From assembly GCF_037975245.1 (NCBI RefSeq), contig NC_092568.1, positions 21,974,501 through 22,038,500 of the forward strand: 64,000 bases of DNA, given 5' to 3'. Below, one piece after another: positions 1 to 13,400 of the stretch (position 1 is the stretch's first letter; the number at the start of each line of letters is the position of its first letter). The translations under genes were made by a program, and so were the position numbers. The notes under the pieces are model-generated. The model searched no databases. It was not told the DNA's origin and saw only the letters and a program-made list of their open reading frames with translations. This DNA comes from Apostichopus japonicus (Eukaryota; Echinodermata; Holothuroidea; Aspidochirotida; Stichopodidae).

Positions 1-1230
1 AGCAGTGTAAATTTACTCATATTGTTTTTATCAGTGCCACCACATCCAAAACAAGACAAGAGCAGATGACTTTGGTTGACTTTGAATAATATCAAACTGC
101 ATGAGGGGCGAGAAAAAGCTGTTTTAGGGAAATATCAAGGAAGCAAACTTAAAATAGCTGTACTTCGTATATGCAGGGAAAGAGTCAACATTTAAACAGA
201 CAAGGATCAAACAATAAGACATTATTTCAATCTCAAAATGTTGATTGTGTTGGAAAATTATCATTCTCTGATCAAATATGACAACTGATAGAGTATATAT
301 ATATATGCTATTTAACTCCCAGGATGTGAACACTTTTTTCTTGTACTTTTTGGACTGTTATCTATTTATTTACATGTTGGTTGGTATCCAAGCAACCTTT
401 TGTTGTGTGGATTTTATATATCCCTGCAGGGGATCAGGGTACACATGAATGTGTACATTAAACCCTGAAGCACCTCATTCTACTACAAGTCCAGGGGCTA
501 ACATTGTTGTGTGCCAATTTGGCAATTGTGCGATTCCCTTGGACTTTGAAGCTCTCCCACAGAACACAGTGACTTTTGAATCTTTCGAGGAAGTTTGTAC
601 CTTTGAAATGATGAAAAATTATTTTGGAAACAGTTGATTATTTTCTGCCTAAAGTCTTCTTAAATATCGTTTGGTACGGCTAGCGTGTATTCTTCCTCAT
701 CAATCAGTCTGAGAGATATTAAATTCCTGGTTGACTGTAAGTAGAAGTAGAAAATGTATAGCTGATTAACGAGTTTGTAATCGCACGGCGTGCTTTGCAG
801 GATTATAATTGACCCGTGGAGCAGATTCTCAGTACAAGCAGGGACAAGCACCGTTACTTTTAAATCCCTCATGTACGATACGCTTTGCTGGAAATATTGA
901 AATAATCTGATCAGTTTACTACGGTATCCAGGAGTTATCTTCGTTTTAAGCTTTTGTAATTTATGCATCCATTTTAGGTTTTCGTGTTTGTGAATTGTGG
1001 TATCTTTCTACCCGTTTTCTTTGTCTGAGGTATAAACAGTCATGTCTGATAATACCTTCCCTTTGGAAAATTGTAACGTTAACTTTATTTAAGAAAGTGC
1101 AAAAGTGATGTTTATCTCTGGCACATTTTGTTTTAATTTTTGTGTGTTTTTGAAGATAAAAAATTCAAAAATGACATTCTGAATTCATCATGTACTCGAT
1201 GTGATTTTTTTTCTTTTTTTTTCTTCACAG
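1..1230. other. Left edge: intron upstream of first visible NEK9a exon
   Basis: Searched for the preceding kinase C-lobe exon (equivalent of 43284-43388) and did not find it. Short TA repeat at 294-306. A coding-like patch at 449-637 has no recognisable match. Confidence 0.5.
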
Positions 1231-1289
1231 TCTCCCGTAAAAAGGCCTTCAGCAAAGGATCTTCTAGAAAATTCAATATTTGATAACCG
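1231..1289 (+). CDS. NEK9: NEK9a exon: end of kinase C-lobe
   Basis: Acceptor ttcttcacag, donor gtaagt, 59 nt. Encodes [19 protein letters not shown], the kinase subdomain XI motif (invariant Arg of 'KRPSA') and last helix. It aligns with [12 protein letters not shown] in the NEK9b exon at 43981. Earlier kinase exons are not in the window. Confidence 0.9.
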
Positions 1290-4200
1290 GTAAGTATTAC
1301 AGTTGAATTCAAAATAAAATAAAACTGTTAGAAAACTGCTTATCCACTAGAGAGCCTGTGTAATAGAATGTGTACAAGTAAGTTGGCCTGACGTTTCGAT
1401 CCTAGCAGGATCTTCTTCAAAGGCTGAATGACAAGTAACAGTAACAGAAGGGACAAAAACACACACAGAATACAGACAGGTTAATGAGCAGTTGTAAGGC
1501 ATTGTATCACATGTGGTGTATTAACTCAGATGTCAGGCTGGGTCGCAGCTTACATAGAAGGTACTACATTCCATGCTTAGCTTACCTGTCTTTACTGCAC
1601 TATTCTACCTAATTTACCAAACTTTAGAAGCCCTGATAACTTAAGAAAAGTGCTCTTCAAATGACTTCCCACAGATATAGGTCATGGCCCACCTAAGTCG
1701 GTTTACAAAATATTCAGATCAAACACAGAGTGCTATTGAGTGAAATCTCTGAAGTAGACACAGGTTTGATTGAGATTGAACTCGGGAGGAACGCCGAGGT
1801 CTGAATCAATTTTTCGTGTGCAAAAATACTCTGAAAGTCAAAGATGATGCCTGTTCATATGTGGCCTCTGTGTTAAGTGATGACTATAAGGCGGGACTAT
1901 GGTCTTGGTATGTCATAGTCCAAGAAATATTTGAGTGTCAGTAATAGTTTTGTAATTTTGTTTGGAATTTAAAGGTATTCATCTACAAAATATTTAAAAC
2001 TCTGGAATTCCCCCCTTAAGGCTAAAATGATGGTCACATTGGCTCAACTCCCCAGCGCGCTGGCTAAAATGTGAATTATGCTTTGATAATTTGTAATAAG
2101 ACAACTAAAAACAAGACCTTTTAAGCTTCATTTAATTAGCAGAGAAATTCTTGGATGACATTCAACATCGCTTGTCCTTGACAAAGTAATGCATCGTAAA
2201 CACATTGGGAGCTTTGTCTAAACCCCTGGCCCCTACCCCAACTCCCTTCATTGGTACCCAGGGCCCTGATATAACTGGCTTTTATTCTCTTGCTGATTGA
2301 CTCTCTGAGGTTCATGATGCAAAGAACTTAAAGTACTATGGACACCTAGCCAATTTGCCCCATATTCATTGGTTGTGTGTGACATATCTCATTCAAAATC
2401 CGTTGAAAGTTTTCCAAAAGCTCTTTTCGTTTCTAAGATATACACATGAGTTTTGAAAAATCTGGGAAACTCAATAAATATGTTCAAACTATTTACATGG
2501 AGTGTTGCACTCATGAAAATTTCTTATTTCTAGTTAGGCCTTAATGAGTTAACCCCTAATTACAAGCCCACATATATCATATTGAACAATGTGATGCTCC
2601 TCTTTTCAAATAAGACAATAAAATATTTCCAAAATTCGCATTAGGCTGCAAAACATGTGTTCAGTGTGCCTGAATCGAAGGTTGTAAAAACAAAGGAATA
2701 ACATAAACAGAAAATTAGGCAGTCACTCCCTTTACATCATCAATGTGCATAATTAGCTTATGTTTATTCATAAATAAAACTAGAATTAAGAAAAGACTTG
2801 TGAAATGGTCAATCTTTGATGGAATTTTGATGGGAGTTGCAGCTATTTTCATGATTGATAATTCCTATGAAAGTGATTAGGACAATGTTGTACATAGGTG
2901 TCAGTAGACCTTTAAGTTCTAATAGATCTCAAGATTTTGATCTTGTTCACTTCATCTAGTTATTTCTGGCATGAGCATTAATTGTAAAACGACACTGTCT
3001 TTTACAGACGTAAACAACTTTGAAATTTCTGTTACAGCATTTCAGTCACCATTTGATTGCATTTACAGATCAGACTGGTTTTCACATACTCTGTCTTGGG
3101 ACTTTTCTTGATATATAACTCCAACTTAATTTTCTATCATATTTTATGCATCATACTTTTGCTCACACATATGAAGTGTCCATGTGGGGGGGGGGGGCCA
3201 AGGTCCGACAAAAAAAGTTTCTTATTATCTCGCCTGGTATTCATCGAAAATGTGTTAACACGTCATGCGAGTTTGAGACTCCACAAAAATTTTGCCCAAT
3301 TATGGACAAATTATGAATATTTTTATCCCCTTTCAGTGACTTCGCTAAAGAGATTGATGAAATAACATCAGAAGCTCGCAAGTTACGAAGTGTTAGTAGC
3401 ATGTCTGGTGTCACAGATAGTGTTGCCGTGGTGACATCAGCAACAAGTGAGGTAAGCATTTGCTGGGGAGTGACAGTCTGCAAATTTTAAGTGTTTATGC
3501 AGCCATGTGATAATGTTGAAATGAGCCTCAACTGGGATTCATCACAAAGTCAATCTATTCGTGAGTTTCAAATTTCCTAATCATCTTCGCAGATCCTCCC
3601 CCCTGCAAAAATAGATTAAAACATTGACAGGGGACATGGGTTGTTGCTAACCGCGTTCTTGAGTTGCAAAGTGTTCTTGTATTTATTAGAAATTTTGCAA
3701 TTTGTAAAATATGCACAGAAGCTTTGCAAAGTGCCACAACAAGTTCTAGGGACTTGGAGTAACGATACTGTGGCTTGTTAAAGTACGCTCTAGTTGCTCT
3801 ATTTGAGGTTTACCCAAAGGACTTCAGAAGGGAAAGCCATACCCAGGATCCTTGATTAAGGAAGGAAAATTGTTATCTTCACTTTCTAATCAGCCTGAAA
3901 ACTTTCATGAATGTTGGGAATTGGGGAATTACATCCTTTTGTTGGTACTTTTGCAGAGATGGTTTTGTAGTCTATAGTTTACGAGTTTGGAAATGAAATG
4001 AACGTTGGGTGTATGCTATAAATGACTTTTACTATTCGTTGCCGAAGGCAAGAGGAATCAATGCTTGTGTGAATGTATGGGTGTGACTCTTTGGATTGTA
4101 GACCAGTTTATTCAAAAAATGAAACTTGAACAAATTCCATACGTGGTATTTGACTCCAGCTTATTTTAACACAAGAACCTTGTGTACTCAGTTTGGAAAT

Positions 4201-4412
4201 ACGGCAAAGGAATTACCTAAGCATGTTGGCTTCCTGTTTTAGTGACACTTCTCTGTTTTATTTAATTAGGAAAAACTTTGCTGTTTCTAGGCTACAGGAC
4301 TACCAATCTGTTATAGTAATCGAAGATAAACATAGAACGACTAATATTTCAATAGTGAATTTTGAGCAATCAAAACACTTTTAATAAAAATGCAAATTGA
4401 AACCTCTTTGAG

Positions 4413-4453
<41 letters not shown>

Positions 4454-7400
4454 GTAATGTCAAATCAATGCGGATCGAATATGACCTGCAGCTCACAGCT
4501 GCATATACTGTATATATTGAGTTTGAACATGACTAGAATGATAAACATTCTGCTACAGGTGGTGTATCTTGCCCACAAACTTTATATATTGCCCACAAAA
4601 TTATTTATGTGTACATATATGTAAATAGAAAGTTCAGTTGATTACAATTCTGATATCGGTTATGTGAAAGTAACGGGTATAAAGTATGGTTTTGTATCTT
4701 CATTATCTATAAATAAAACTTTCCGGCTAAAAGCTAAGCTGTATTCCTGGGATCAAGATCTCAGATAAAGCAATGCCTTTGGTATTCCCGGGGGTTCTTG
4801 AACCAAACCTATTTATGGTACTGTGTGCTCCAGTGAAGGTTGGTTTCCATAAATGTTTACTTCGTTGGTAACAACTGAGGCAGATATCAAGAGAACAAAG
4901 CATGCAGACACAATAACAGTCTTTACAACTATTTCAGGCAAGCCTCACTGCCTTGAGATTTTTAAGTAGAATATTAATTATAGTATAAATATTTGTCAAA
5001 ATAGCTCATGTTGATATGTAAGACATCCATAAGACATTTTATAGGCTCAGAACAAACATTGGGTGCCTGTGGTTAAATATTATAACAGAATGTGTGTGTT
5101 AACTGTGGCTTATTACAGATAGTAAATTACGATAATAACACCCTTTGAGAGAGGTATGTGCTTTTGTGAAGTATATCTAATTCATGAGTGAAAAAATTAC
5201 GAATATTCACAATTTTTCACAACAATGTAACTTTGGCCAAACGGAGGCTGTCGTTGCATAGATTACAGTTGCTGTCTATTAGCTGCAAGTCGATACTTAC
5301 CACCAAGTAATATTAATATTTTCGGTGCTGACTGAACTTATTCTTAAAGGACACAGAAACCCAACCATCATTATATGTCTATGCGGTAGAGATTGCTCTC
5401 ACAGCTCAGCAAAAGTTTATATTCAACTTGAGAGATATCACAGATTTAGAATCTCTTTCATATCGGCAAAAGACGATTGTTGGGGTTTGTGTCCCCCTTC
5501 AAATATGTCTCCATTTTCTTAGCAGATTCAAATTGTGTATGAAGTGGTGGTCATTTACAAGATTCTTCCAGTAAAGATAAGTTTTAATTATTACATGTAT
5601 GATTTTTCATGTGTGGTTATTTTGTTGTGTACTTCTTTCATGTATGAGTTTCTCCTGTTATTTGCCTCACAGGTGTATTACTGGGGTGGAGGCAGATTGA
5701 CCCCACACATGCTAGAAGTATTCAAAGATGGTAACGGTGCCATTCAGGTTACAGCTGGTCATTCACATTTTGCTGCAGTTACGGTAGAAAAGGAGCTCAT
5801 GACATGGGCGGTAAGATGATCAGTTTCCAAGTTAACTGACAAAATATTTGCCAATTTGGTATAAAGTTGTTGGTGAATAGCTGGTTCATGTCGTCCATCT
5901 CGGTCTCAATTTTTTCCAGGCCCATTTTTGTGCCGGATGTGCCCAGATTTGATTTCCACCTCAAATGCAAATTGAGACACATTCTTCGGTCCTAATTTGT
6001 TGGGCCCAGTGTTTTGGGGACCATTTTGGCCCAAATTCGTTGGGGCTCAGGTTTGGGGGCCAAATACATTTTTGAGCCACTCTTTTTGGGCCAAATATTT
6101 CTGAGGCCCATTTTTGGCGCAATTTTTTTTTGGGGCAGGCGAAAATTTAAAATTGCAATAACTCCACATCCTTCAAATCAGATTGTATCCAAACTTGGAA
6201 TACAGTTGTTTAATAGCTGGTACATGTAGGCATAAATATTATGACATTGGGTGACATACAACACTAACCACTTGGGTGACATACAACACTTGGGTGACAT
6301 ACAACACATATGACATACAACGCTTAAATATTCCACTAAGCAAGGAACCACAGTGCTCAACATTTGAATCAGTCTAAAATATATGGCACTTCAAAGAATC
6401 TTTTCAGTGGCTGTGCTTTTGCCATGAATCTATTTCACTGAAGTTAAAAGAGATTTTTGTCTGGTTTAACGATGCAAGAGTAGTTAGGCATTCATTGCTA
6501 ACTGTTGACCTAGTTATGAGAATTTGCTGAGTCAATATTTACATGTTTATTGGTTGGTATTCAAACTATAAAATGAAGCAGTTAGAACCTGTTGTTATTT
6601 CTTCTGAATTCAAAGTAGAGGGGACAATTTGGGATGTTATTTCTGATTGAGTTTGTTTCTAATATTAATCTACAAATTTTGAACATTTTCTCACACTTAT
6701 CCACTTTGGTATAATTGAAACATGTGTGTAGTACTTGTCTGTGCTACTGTGTTTTTTAATCTCACAGTGTTTGCTGTGTAACTCAAGTTTCTTGTCTAAT
6801 AATTAATGTATATATTTGTAAATGACAAGACTAATTTATGACTGGAAAACTAGCTTTTTAATCCAAGCTGCTGAGTTTGAAACCCAATCTCAAGAGAAAA
6901 AGTAACAATTTTTTTCCCCCTGTTTTACAGATTCAGCCCCCTGGAGTTTTTAGTGTATTTTTTATTTATGTTCCTCTCACCGTCTCTAATTTTGTTATAA
7001 TTTAATCATTTTCCCCCTTTCGTCTTGTTATTGCCATCCACAGAATGTTCAAGGGGGTCAAAGTATGGTGGGTCAACTAGGTCATGGGGACATGGCCTGT
7101 TATAGCAACCCAAAGAAAGTCGAAGCTCTGCAGGGCATTCCCATTAAAATGGCCTCCTGCGGCGAGGAGTTTACAGCTTGTGTCACAGGTACGGGTCAAA
7201 AAAGGACTTTTTAAAATCATGAGTCTAGGTCAAACGGTATGTGCTATGTTGTATGCAGAACATTAAAAACAGCTGCTATCAGGGCAGATCAAATCACTTT
7301 CGGTTGTTGAGAAAATGCCCTTTAAATATCTGAGACTAATCAATCAAAGTGACTGGACCACCTAGTCTAGCATGTAGGCTATCAGATCCAGCTCCTTAGC

Positions 7401-10400
7401 AGCAACACTTACCATGGCTGGCAGAATAAAAGAATTGCTTGATTTGAAAGGAAATGTTTACAAAATGTAAAATTACAAATGTTTCAGGGACATACATTGT
7501 TTAATTTTTTATCCTTGGGTGTTCTTTTGTGTACATATGAATCTCTTTTGGCAGAATTATTACAATTTATAAAAACAATAGAATAAGATTAACAGTCAGG
7601 AGGGCATTGAGGAGTTCTCCCACGATTGATTTGGCCTTAAAGGAGTATTCCAGACGTTTTAGCGTTGTTTCAACGGGTTCATACAATGAAACTGTGAGTC
7701 GATTCTGTAATGTACCCTGGACTCAAATGTTTCTAACTTTGTTGTACTATAATGTATCATACCTACTGGTCTGCCAAAATGTCATGGATTAAAATTTAAC
7801 AGAGTATTTTCTCCCACTTATGAAATGAAAAATAAATCAGTTATGATCAAATTTTTAAGATGTTGAACCACCTTTCTACCACATTTCCTATATAATACAG
7901 ATGTTTTTTTTGTCTATTTTTTTGAAGGCAGGAAGTTACTTTTCATTTTCATTTATTTTGTTTTCACAACATGCATTTAAAGTAGAAAACTTTGTAAAAA
8001 TTTTAGCAGGATATATGAGTTGTTGTGACAATAGTTACACTGTACTTTCATGTCCTTCTTCAACTACTGACAGTATGAGCATATCCTGTTTCTAGGTTTG
8101 GAAGCATTCATACTGTCAGTAGGATTGCTGTGAAACATGACATTAATGTACTGTATAGAGTGGTATTAACATTAGGAAATTGTGGCAACTTCTTAAATGA
8201 GGTTAAACTTCCTGCATAACATCAAGCGGTTAGTTTAATTCACAAGATTGGTTATTGACAGGAAGACAACAACCTGAGAATGATTTTTAAGAACATTTAT
8301 GCAATTTTTTTTAAATATCCTGAAAAATCACTCAAATTTTCCATGTGTTACCTGTTTCCATAAATAATCGGTGCATTATGAAACTACTATGTACAAAAAC
8401 TTTCACAAACCGACAGGTGACATCTTTGGATGACCTTCAGAACCATCTGTCCTCAATGACAAATTTGTATAAACACATAAACTATCATTTGAGGCCATAA
8501 AATTAGCATGTTTCCCCCAAAGAGTTTTGTGTCAAATCTGAGGGACAGACCTTAAAGGCATTGAAGACTACATTGAAGTTAACTTTCCGTTGCTTGCAAG
8601 TGAGGTTTTCTGCTTGTGGCTACAAAATGCAGACAGTAATTAAACGTGATACCTTGTTATCTTTAGCTGGACCTGAGATGTCCATGGCTGTATCGTTTGC
8701 ACACTGTGCTGTGGGTATTGACTGCAGGTGTATTTACTGACTATACACTAGTGTCTAATTACCGAAGGTAGCAAGCTGTGTGCGTATTTTCTGGGATCGA
8801 TGGTGGTGTCTAACACTTCTGTTACACCTCATTCGAAACTAGGTCAGGTTACCGGCATGAGACGTTTCTTTGTGCGCGATTCTTCACACCCATTGATGGT
8901 TTGTGTATCAGTCTACAAGGTCACTTTAACCATGGAACTGATGAACATCAACTGTTAAAGGGACATCTCTCAAACATTGAGCGTGCCATAGAAATCCAAC
9001 TTTGGATCGATAAAAATGATTTTTGACGATCCACAGCATATCAAGTCTAATTTTGGGCATAAAGCCATCTTCTGCAGTAACTCTGTGCTTTCCACTGGCA
9101 AACTTTACCAAAGCTACTACTATGAACCCAGAGTATGATTGACTTTGATTAAACTAAGGCACTCTCGAAGTAATTAGACACCAAATAGTGTAAGCGTTAA
9201 TCAGTGAGTGTTTTTTTTTAATGAATCCTTTCGATTGTAAGCCATTCATCTCGTTGAGACACTTTCATGTTATAGTCAGTAATAATCGCATATGAAAATC
9301 AAATTTGATTTGTTTTTTTTTTGTAAATTATATTTATCATTTGAAACAAAATTTCACCTTCTTCAAGTTAGCAACGAACACATTGTCGTAGGATTTCAGC
9401 GTGGAATAATGAATAGCATTGCAAAAATTTATCAAAATATTAAATTCAAAGCTGCTTTAAAAATATGAGTGCCAATGTTAATATATGTCTTTTCTATTAC
9501 ATTGGTACCATTTGACAGCAAACATTGTTGTTACATGAAACATTTTCCAGGATGAAGATAAGATTCCGGGCCATAGAGGTTAAAATTTGTGGTGTTTTGA
9601 CTATCAGAAATAAATTTATGTGGAAAATACTTCACAAGTCTTGGAATGCAAACTGTGCTGGTGGTTGGAAAAACTTTCAAATCAATATTTGTACTCCCAC
9701 CTGGAGTCTTTAAAACTTAAAATGAAATAGAATTAAGGGTGAGGAGTTGACTTGAAATGCAAAACTCAACTCAGAGAGGGTTCAATGCTACATATGTTTC
9801 AATGTAAACTTTTTTTTCAGAGAAAAACTAATTGTGCTTGATTTATTGTCATAACACTTACAGATGCTGTGAAATATCTAAGTACCTAGGAACATAAATG
9901 ACCAGTAGTACAGTTGGTAAAAATGCTAGATTTTATGTTATTGTATGCTGTCCTTTTGCCTGTACATTTTTTTGAGAGAAGATTTTTTGGTGGGTTTGGG
10001 GGAGGGAGGGGGTGGGGAGGGGGTGTGCATTTTAGCATCACATCTAAACAGATAGACAATGGAGGAACATAAAACCTGTGAAAGATGTTGAATAATTTGG
10101 AACATGTTTGTAATCCCTTTCCAGAAAGTGGTAAACTCTTCACGTTTGGGTCAGACTATTACGGTTGCATGGGCTGCGAGCAGGAGGAAGGTGAAGAGGT
10201 CCTGGTTCCCTTAGAGGTGTCTTTCTTCAACGACAAACCAGTAGACATGGTATCCTGCGGAGAGGCTCACATCATAGCCCTTACCAGGGACAGAGAGGTT
10301 TATTCATGGGGGTGTGGAGAATTTGGTAAGGGCTTAAAATAAGTACAAGCTTTTACTCTTTCATTTTTTTTATCAATTGGAAGAAGGGGGAAGGGTAGGG

Positions 10401-13400
10401 AATGGTCATAGCTGGTTACTGGCCAGTTAGTGATATGCAGGGTGTATTCCTATTGGGTTAATGGTAAATGCAAATTCCAGAAACAGAACAAACAAGGCAG
10501 CAAGGAAAAGCCCAGGACATCAAAACTAAAAAAATCTAACATAAGATACAAAAATACAAAATACTGCACCAAGACGGTGAAATAAAATCTTGTTTGCTCG
10601 TCACAGAGCAGGAATCGTGGCGCCATTCTTGTATATAATACCTATGTATCAACATGTTTGAAGAGCTTAACAAACTATGCCAAGGTGAAATGGTAGGGAA
10701 GTGCGGTTCATTTTCAGGGAATAATTATGAAAAGGCATAAAGTGAGGAGGAGTAAAAACGTTTTGACAGTAGTTGATCTCATCGATTCCGGTATTACTGT
10801 TTGACTTGTCCTAGTTGTTCTACGGAAAGTTGACCTCCGATATCTCCTGTGGTCGTCAGCTTGCTAGCTCTCAACAGACAAAAATAGAAATTTTTTCTTT
10901 TGTTTCTTACACATTTGAAATTGTAATCTATGACCTTAATCTCGTTAAACACAATTTATGTATCAGTCGGTCGGTTCGTTGGCGGTTACTAGATCTATTG
11001 TAGCAGAAAAATATCCCAAATCGACTGGTCTTGACCAGTTTCGGGAGTATCTGTAAAATTGCTCTTTCAAGGATAGTGTGACAGATCTAACTTGTAATCG
11101 TGTCAGTTCACACCTCTGATTACGATTTCATTAGTTGCCCTTTAAAAGCTTCTCAGTCTCAATCCCGGTGATGATCAGTCATGCAAAAAGCAGGGGAGGA
11201 TGTGAACCGAAGACAATAGATTTAATCGAGATAAGTTTGACTATGGATGAGAGATGCATCGAATAAAAAAAGAAGGGCAAAAATGCAGACCAACTGATGC
11301 TAATAGCTCTATTAGATCATGTGACAGAGTAAAATAATTAAGAAAAATCAAAAGGGGGAAGGGGGCATGGGGTGGGTGTGGGGGGAGGGAGGGGGTTTGA
11401 ATTCAGACATATTTTTGCTTTCATTGATTAGTGTTCCTTTTGATTAGCATTCTTTTGGATACGGATTGAGATTAATGGTAATATCTAGAACCAAAGGCGA
11501 AATGAACTTTTGCAATCGTGATAGCATGTGTCATGTGTGTACGTTACACCTTGAATTGTAAACAGGGTAATAACTGACCATGCTCAAATTTTGATGAATG
11601 TCATGCATTATAGGTGTATTGTTCTTGCGGTGGTCAAAGGTCATGTGAGGTCAGCAGTTGTTTCAGTTACTATTTCAATTAGGTAATTGAGTGATTTATA
11701 AATGGAAGGCATGGAATCACAAAATGTCAGGCACATTGTCTACTTTTTTGGTTTAATTCAAGATGTTTTAAGATGGTATTCATAAAGTCTGTTTTCCATT
11801 TTTTCTATAGGAAGGTTAGGTCTTGGCGATGAAGATGACAGATATACTCCACAGAAGGTCAGTCATGAAAGATTCCCCCCCACCCCCCCAGTATATAGAT
11901 TTAATTTTCTTTTTTAATAACATGAACATTAACATTGGAGGCTTAAATAACTCCCTTTGAACTAGACATCAAGGTTTAACTCATGACAGGTTTTACAGTT
12001 TTGACTCATGACGATGAAAGTATTGAATAAGAAAATATTCTGTAATGCAATAAGAGAAATATTGTACAATACAAGAATTGAAGAAAAGCTCTCTCCTGGA
12101 ACTACAATGCTTTACCGCACTGAATCACTTTCGTTAAGCCTGTAAAAATTAGAAACAACTTGATCTTTATTGATCAAAAAAAAGAAGAGAAACACACTTT
12201 TAAGTGTAATTTACATAAGATCTTAAAAAAAAAAAATTCCAATCTTGCATTATAACTTTACCAGCAATACTTTAGTATTTGTCCACAGGCTCATTTTAGA
12301 GGTCCTTGAAATACAGTTTTCATTTCCAAATGGAAAGTGAGATTTTGAATCATTCCAAAACTTTTATTCTTGAAGAGGAGAATACTACCTGCCACATCTC
12401 TGTGGAGAAATACTGCTCTCTCTCTCTCTGAGATGCTTCATGTTTTGGAGAGGGGCAACTTGATTCTCTCCACCCAGGGGTTTAATGGGTACCTGTGAGG
12501 TAACTTGTCATTGGGCGCAGTATATAACTGCTGCCGACTGGAGGAATTGTCTCTGGGACAGGTTATCATTGACCAGGGGTAATATACGTCTGTAAAGCAC
12601 TTTGAGACCTATCGCTGGTATAAAGTACTATATAAAAAGCAAATATTATTAAAATATTATATGATTCTCTTTTGCTTCTTCGTCCAAACAGGTCGAAATT
12701 CAAGGCAAGAAGACAATCTGCTTCGTCAGTGCAGGCACCGATGGCTCATTTTTCTTAACCAAAGATGGAAAGGCGCTAGCGTGTGGCAGCAACGAGTACA
12801 ACCAGTTAGGATTCAATACCTTGACCGCTGGATTGAGGAAACGACAAGTGAAGGTCAGTGGACTCTCACTCCGCAGTATTATTACCTATACCTATTATAA
12901 TCGCTAAATAATCAAGAGAAATATGACACTGAAAATATGTAGAAATTATTTGATAGATTCTATTTTTAATTTGGAATCTCTGTTCATTTGTTTGCCATAT
13001 GGCTTACTACAAGAAGGTAGAATTTTTTTTCATGAAATTGTTCTCCTGCCACTGTGCAGGCAGCAATGCAATGAAAACAGTTTGTATAAAAGTTTCTGGT
13101 CACATGGTATGGAAGATATTTCATGTTCTTGACTAGTACCTTCAGCAAAAGGAATGTTTCACAGGATTTCTACCAATGGGGGCAGTGAGGATATTTTGTT
13201 TTGTAAATCTTGTCAAAAATGAGACTTTGTCACTGACTCTCAAGTATAATTTGTTGAAAACAACATATCTGACATGTTGGAGTGACTATTGTGCTAACAA
13301 ATGCAAAATAAAATAATTTGTCGAAATGCACTTTTCAAGTTTTTGCCATCCCCGAACATCCTCAGAACTTGGTTCTCATACACTCGTAGTTTAAAGAGTC

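Larger units (their letters stand above)
3452..5672. other. NEK9a intron
   Basis: Contains a TA microsatellite (4414-4451) and a small TIR element (5344-5502). The rest is AT-rich with no gene seen. Confidence 0.5.

Noticed and set aside
1-1230. Missing NEK9a kinase exons
   Set aside because: No stretch with splice sites and kinase C-lobe residues was found, so they must lie further left.
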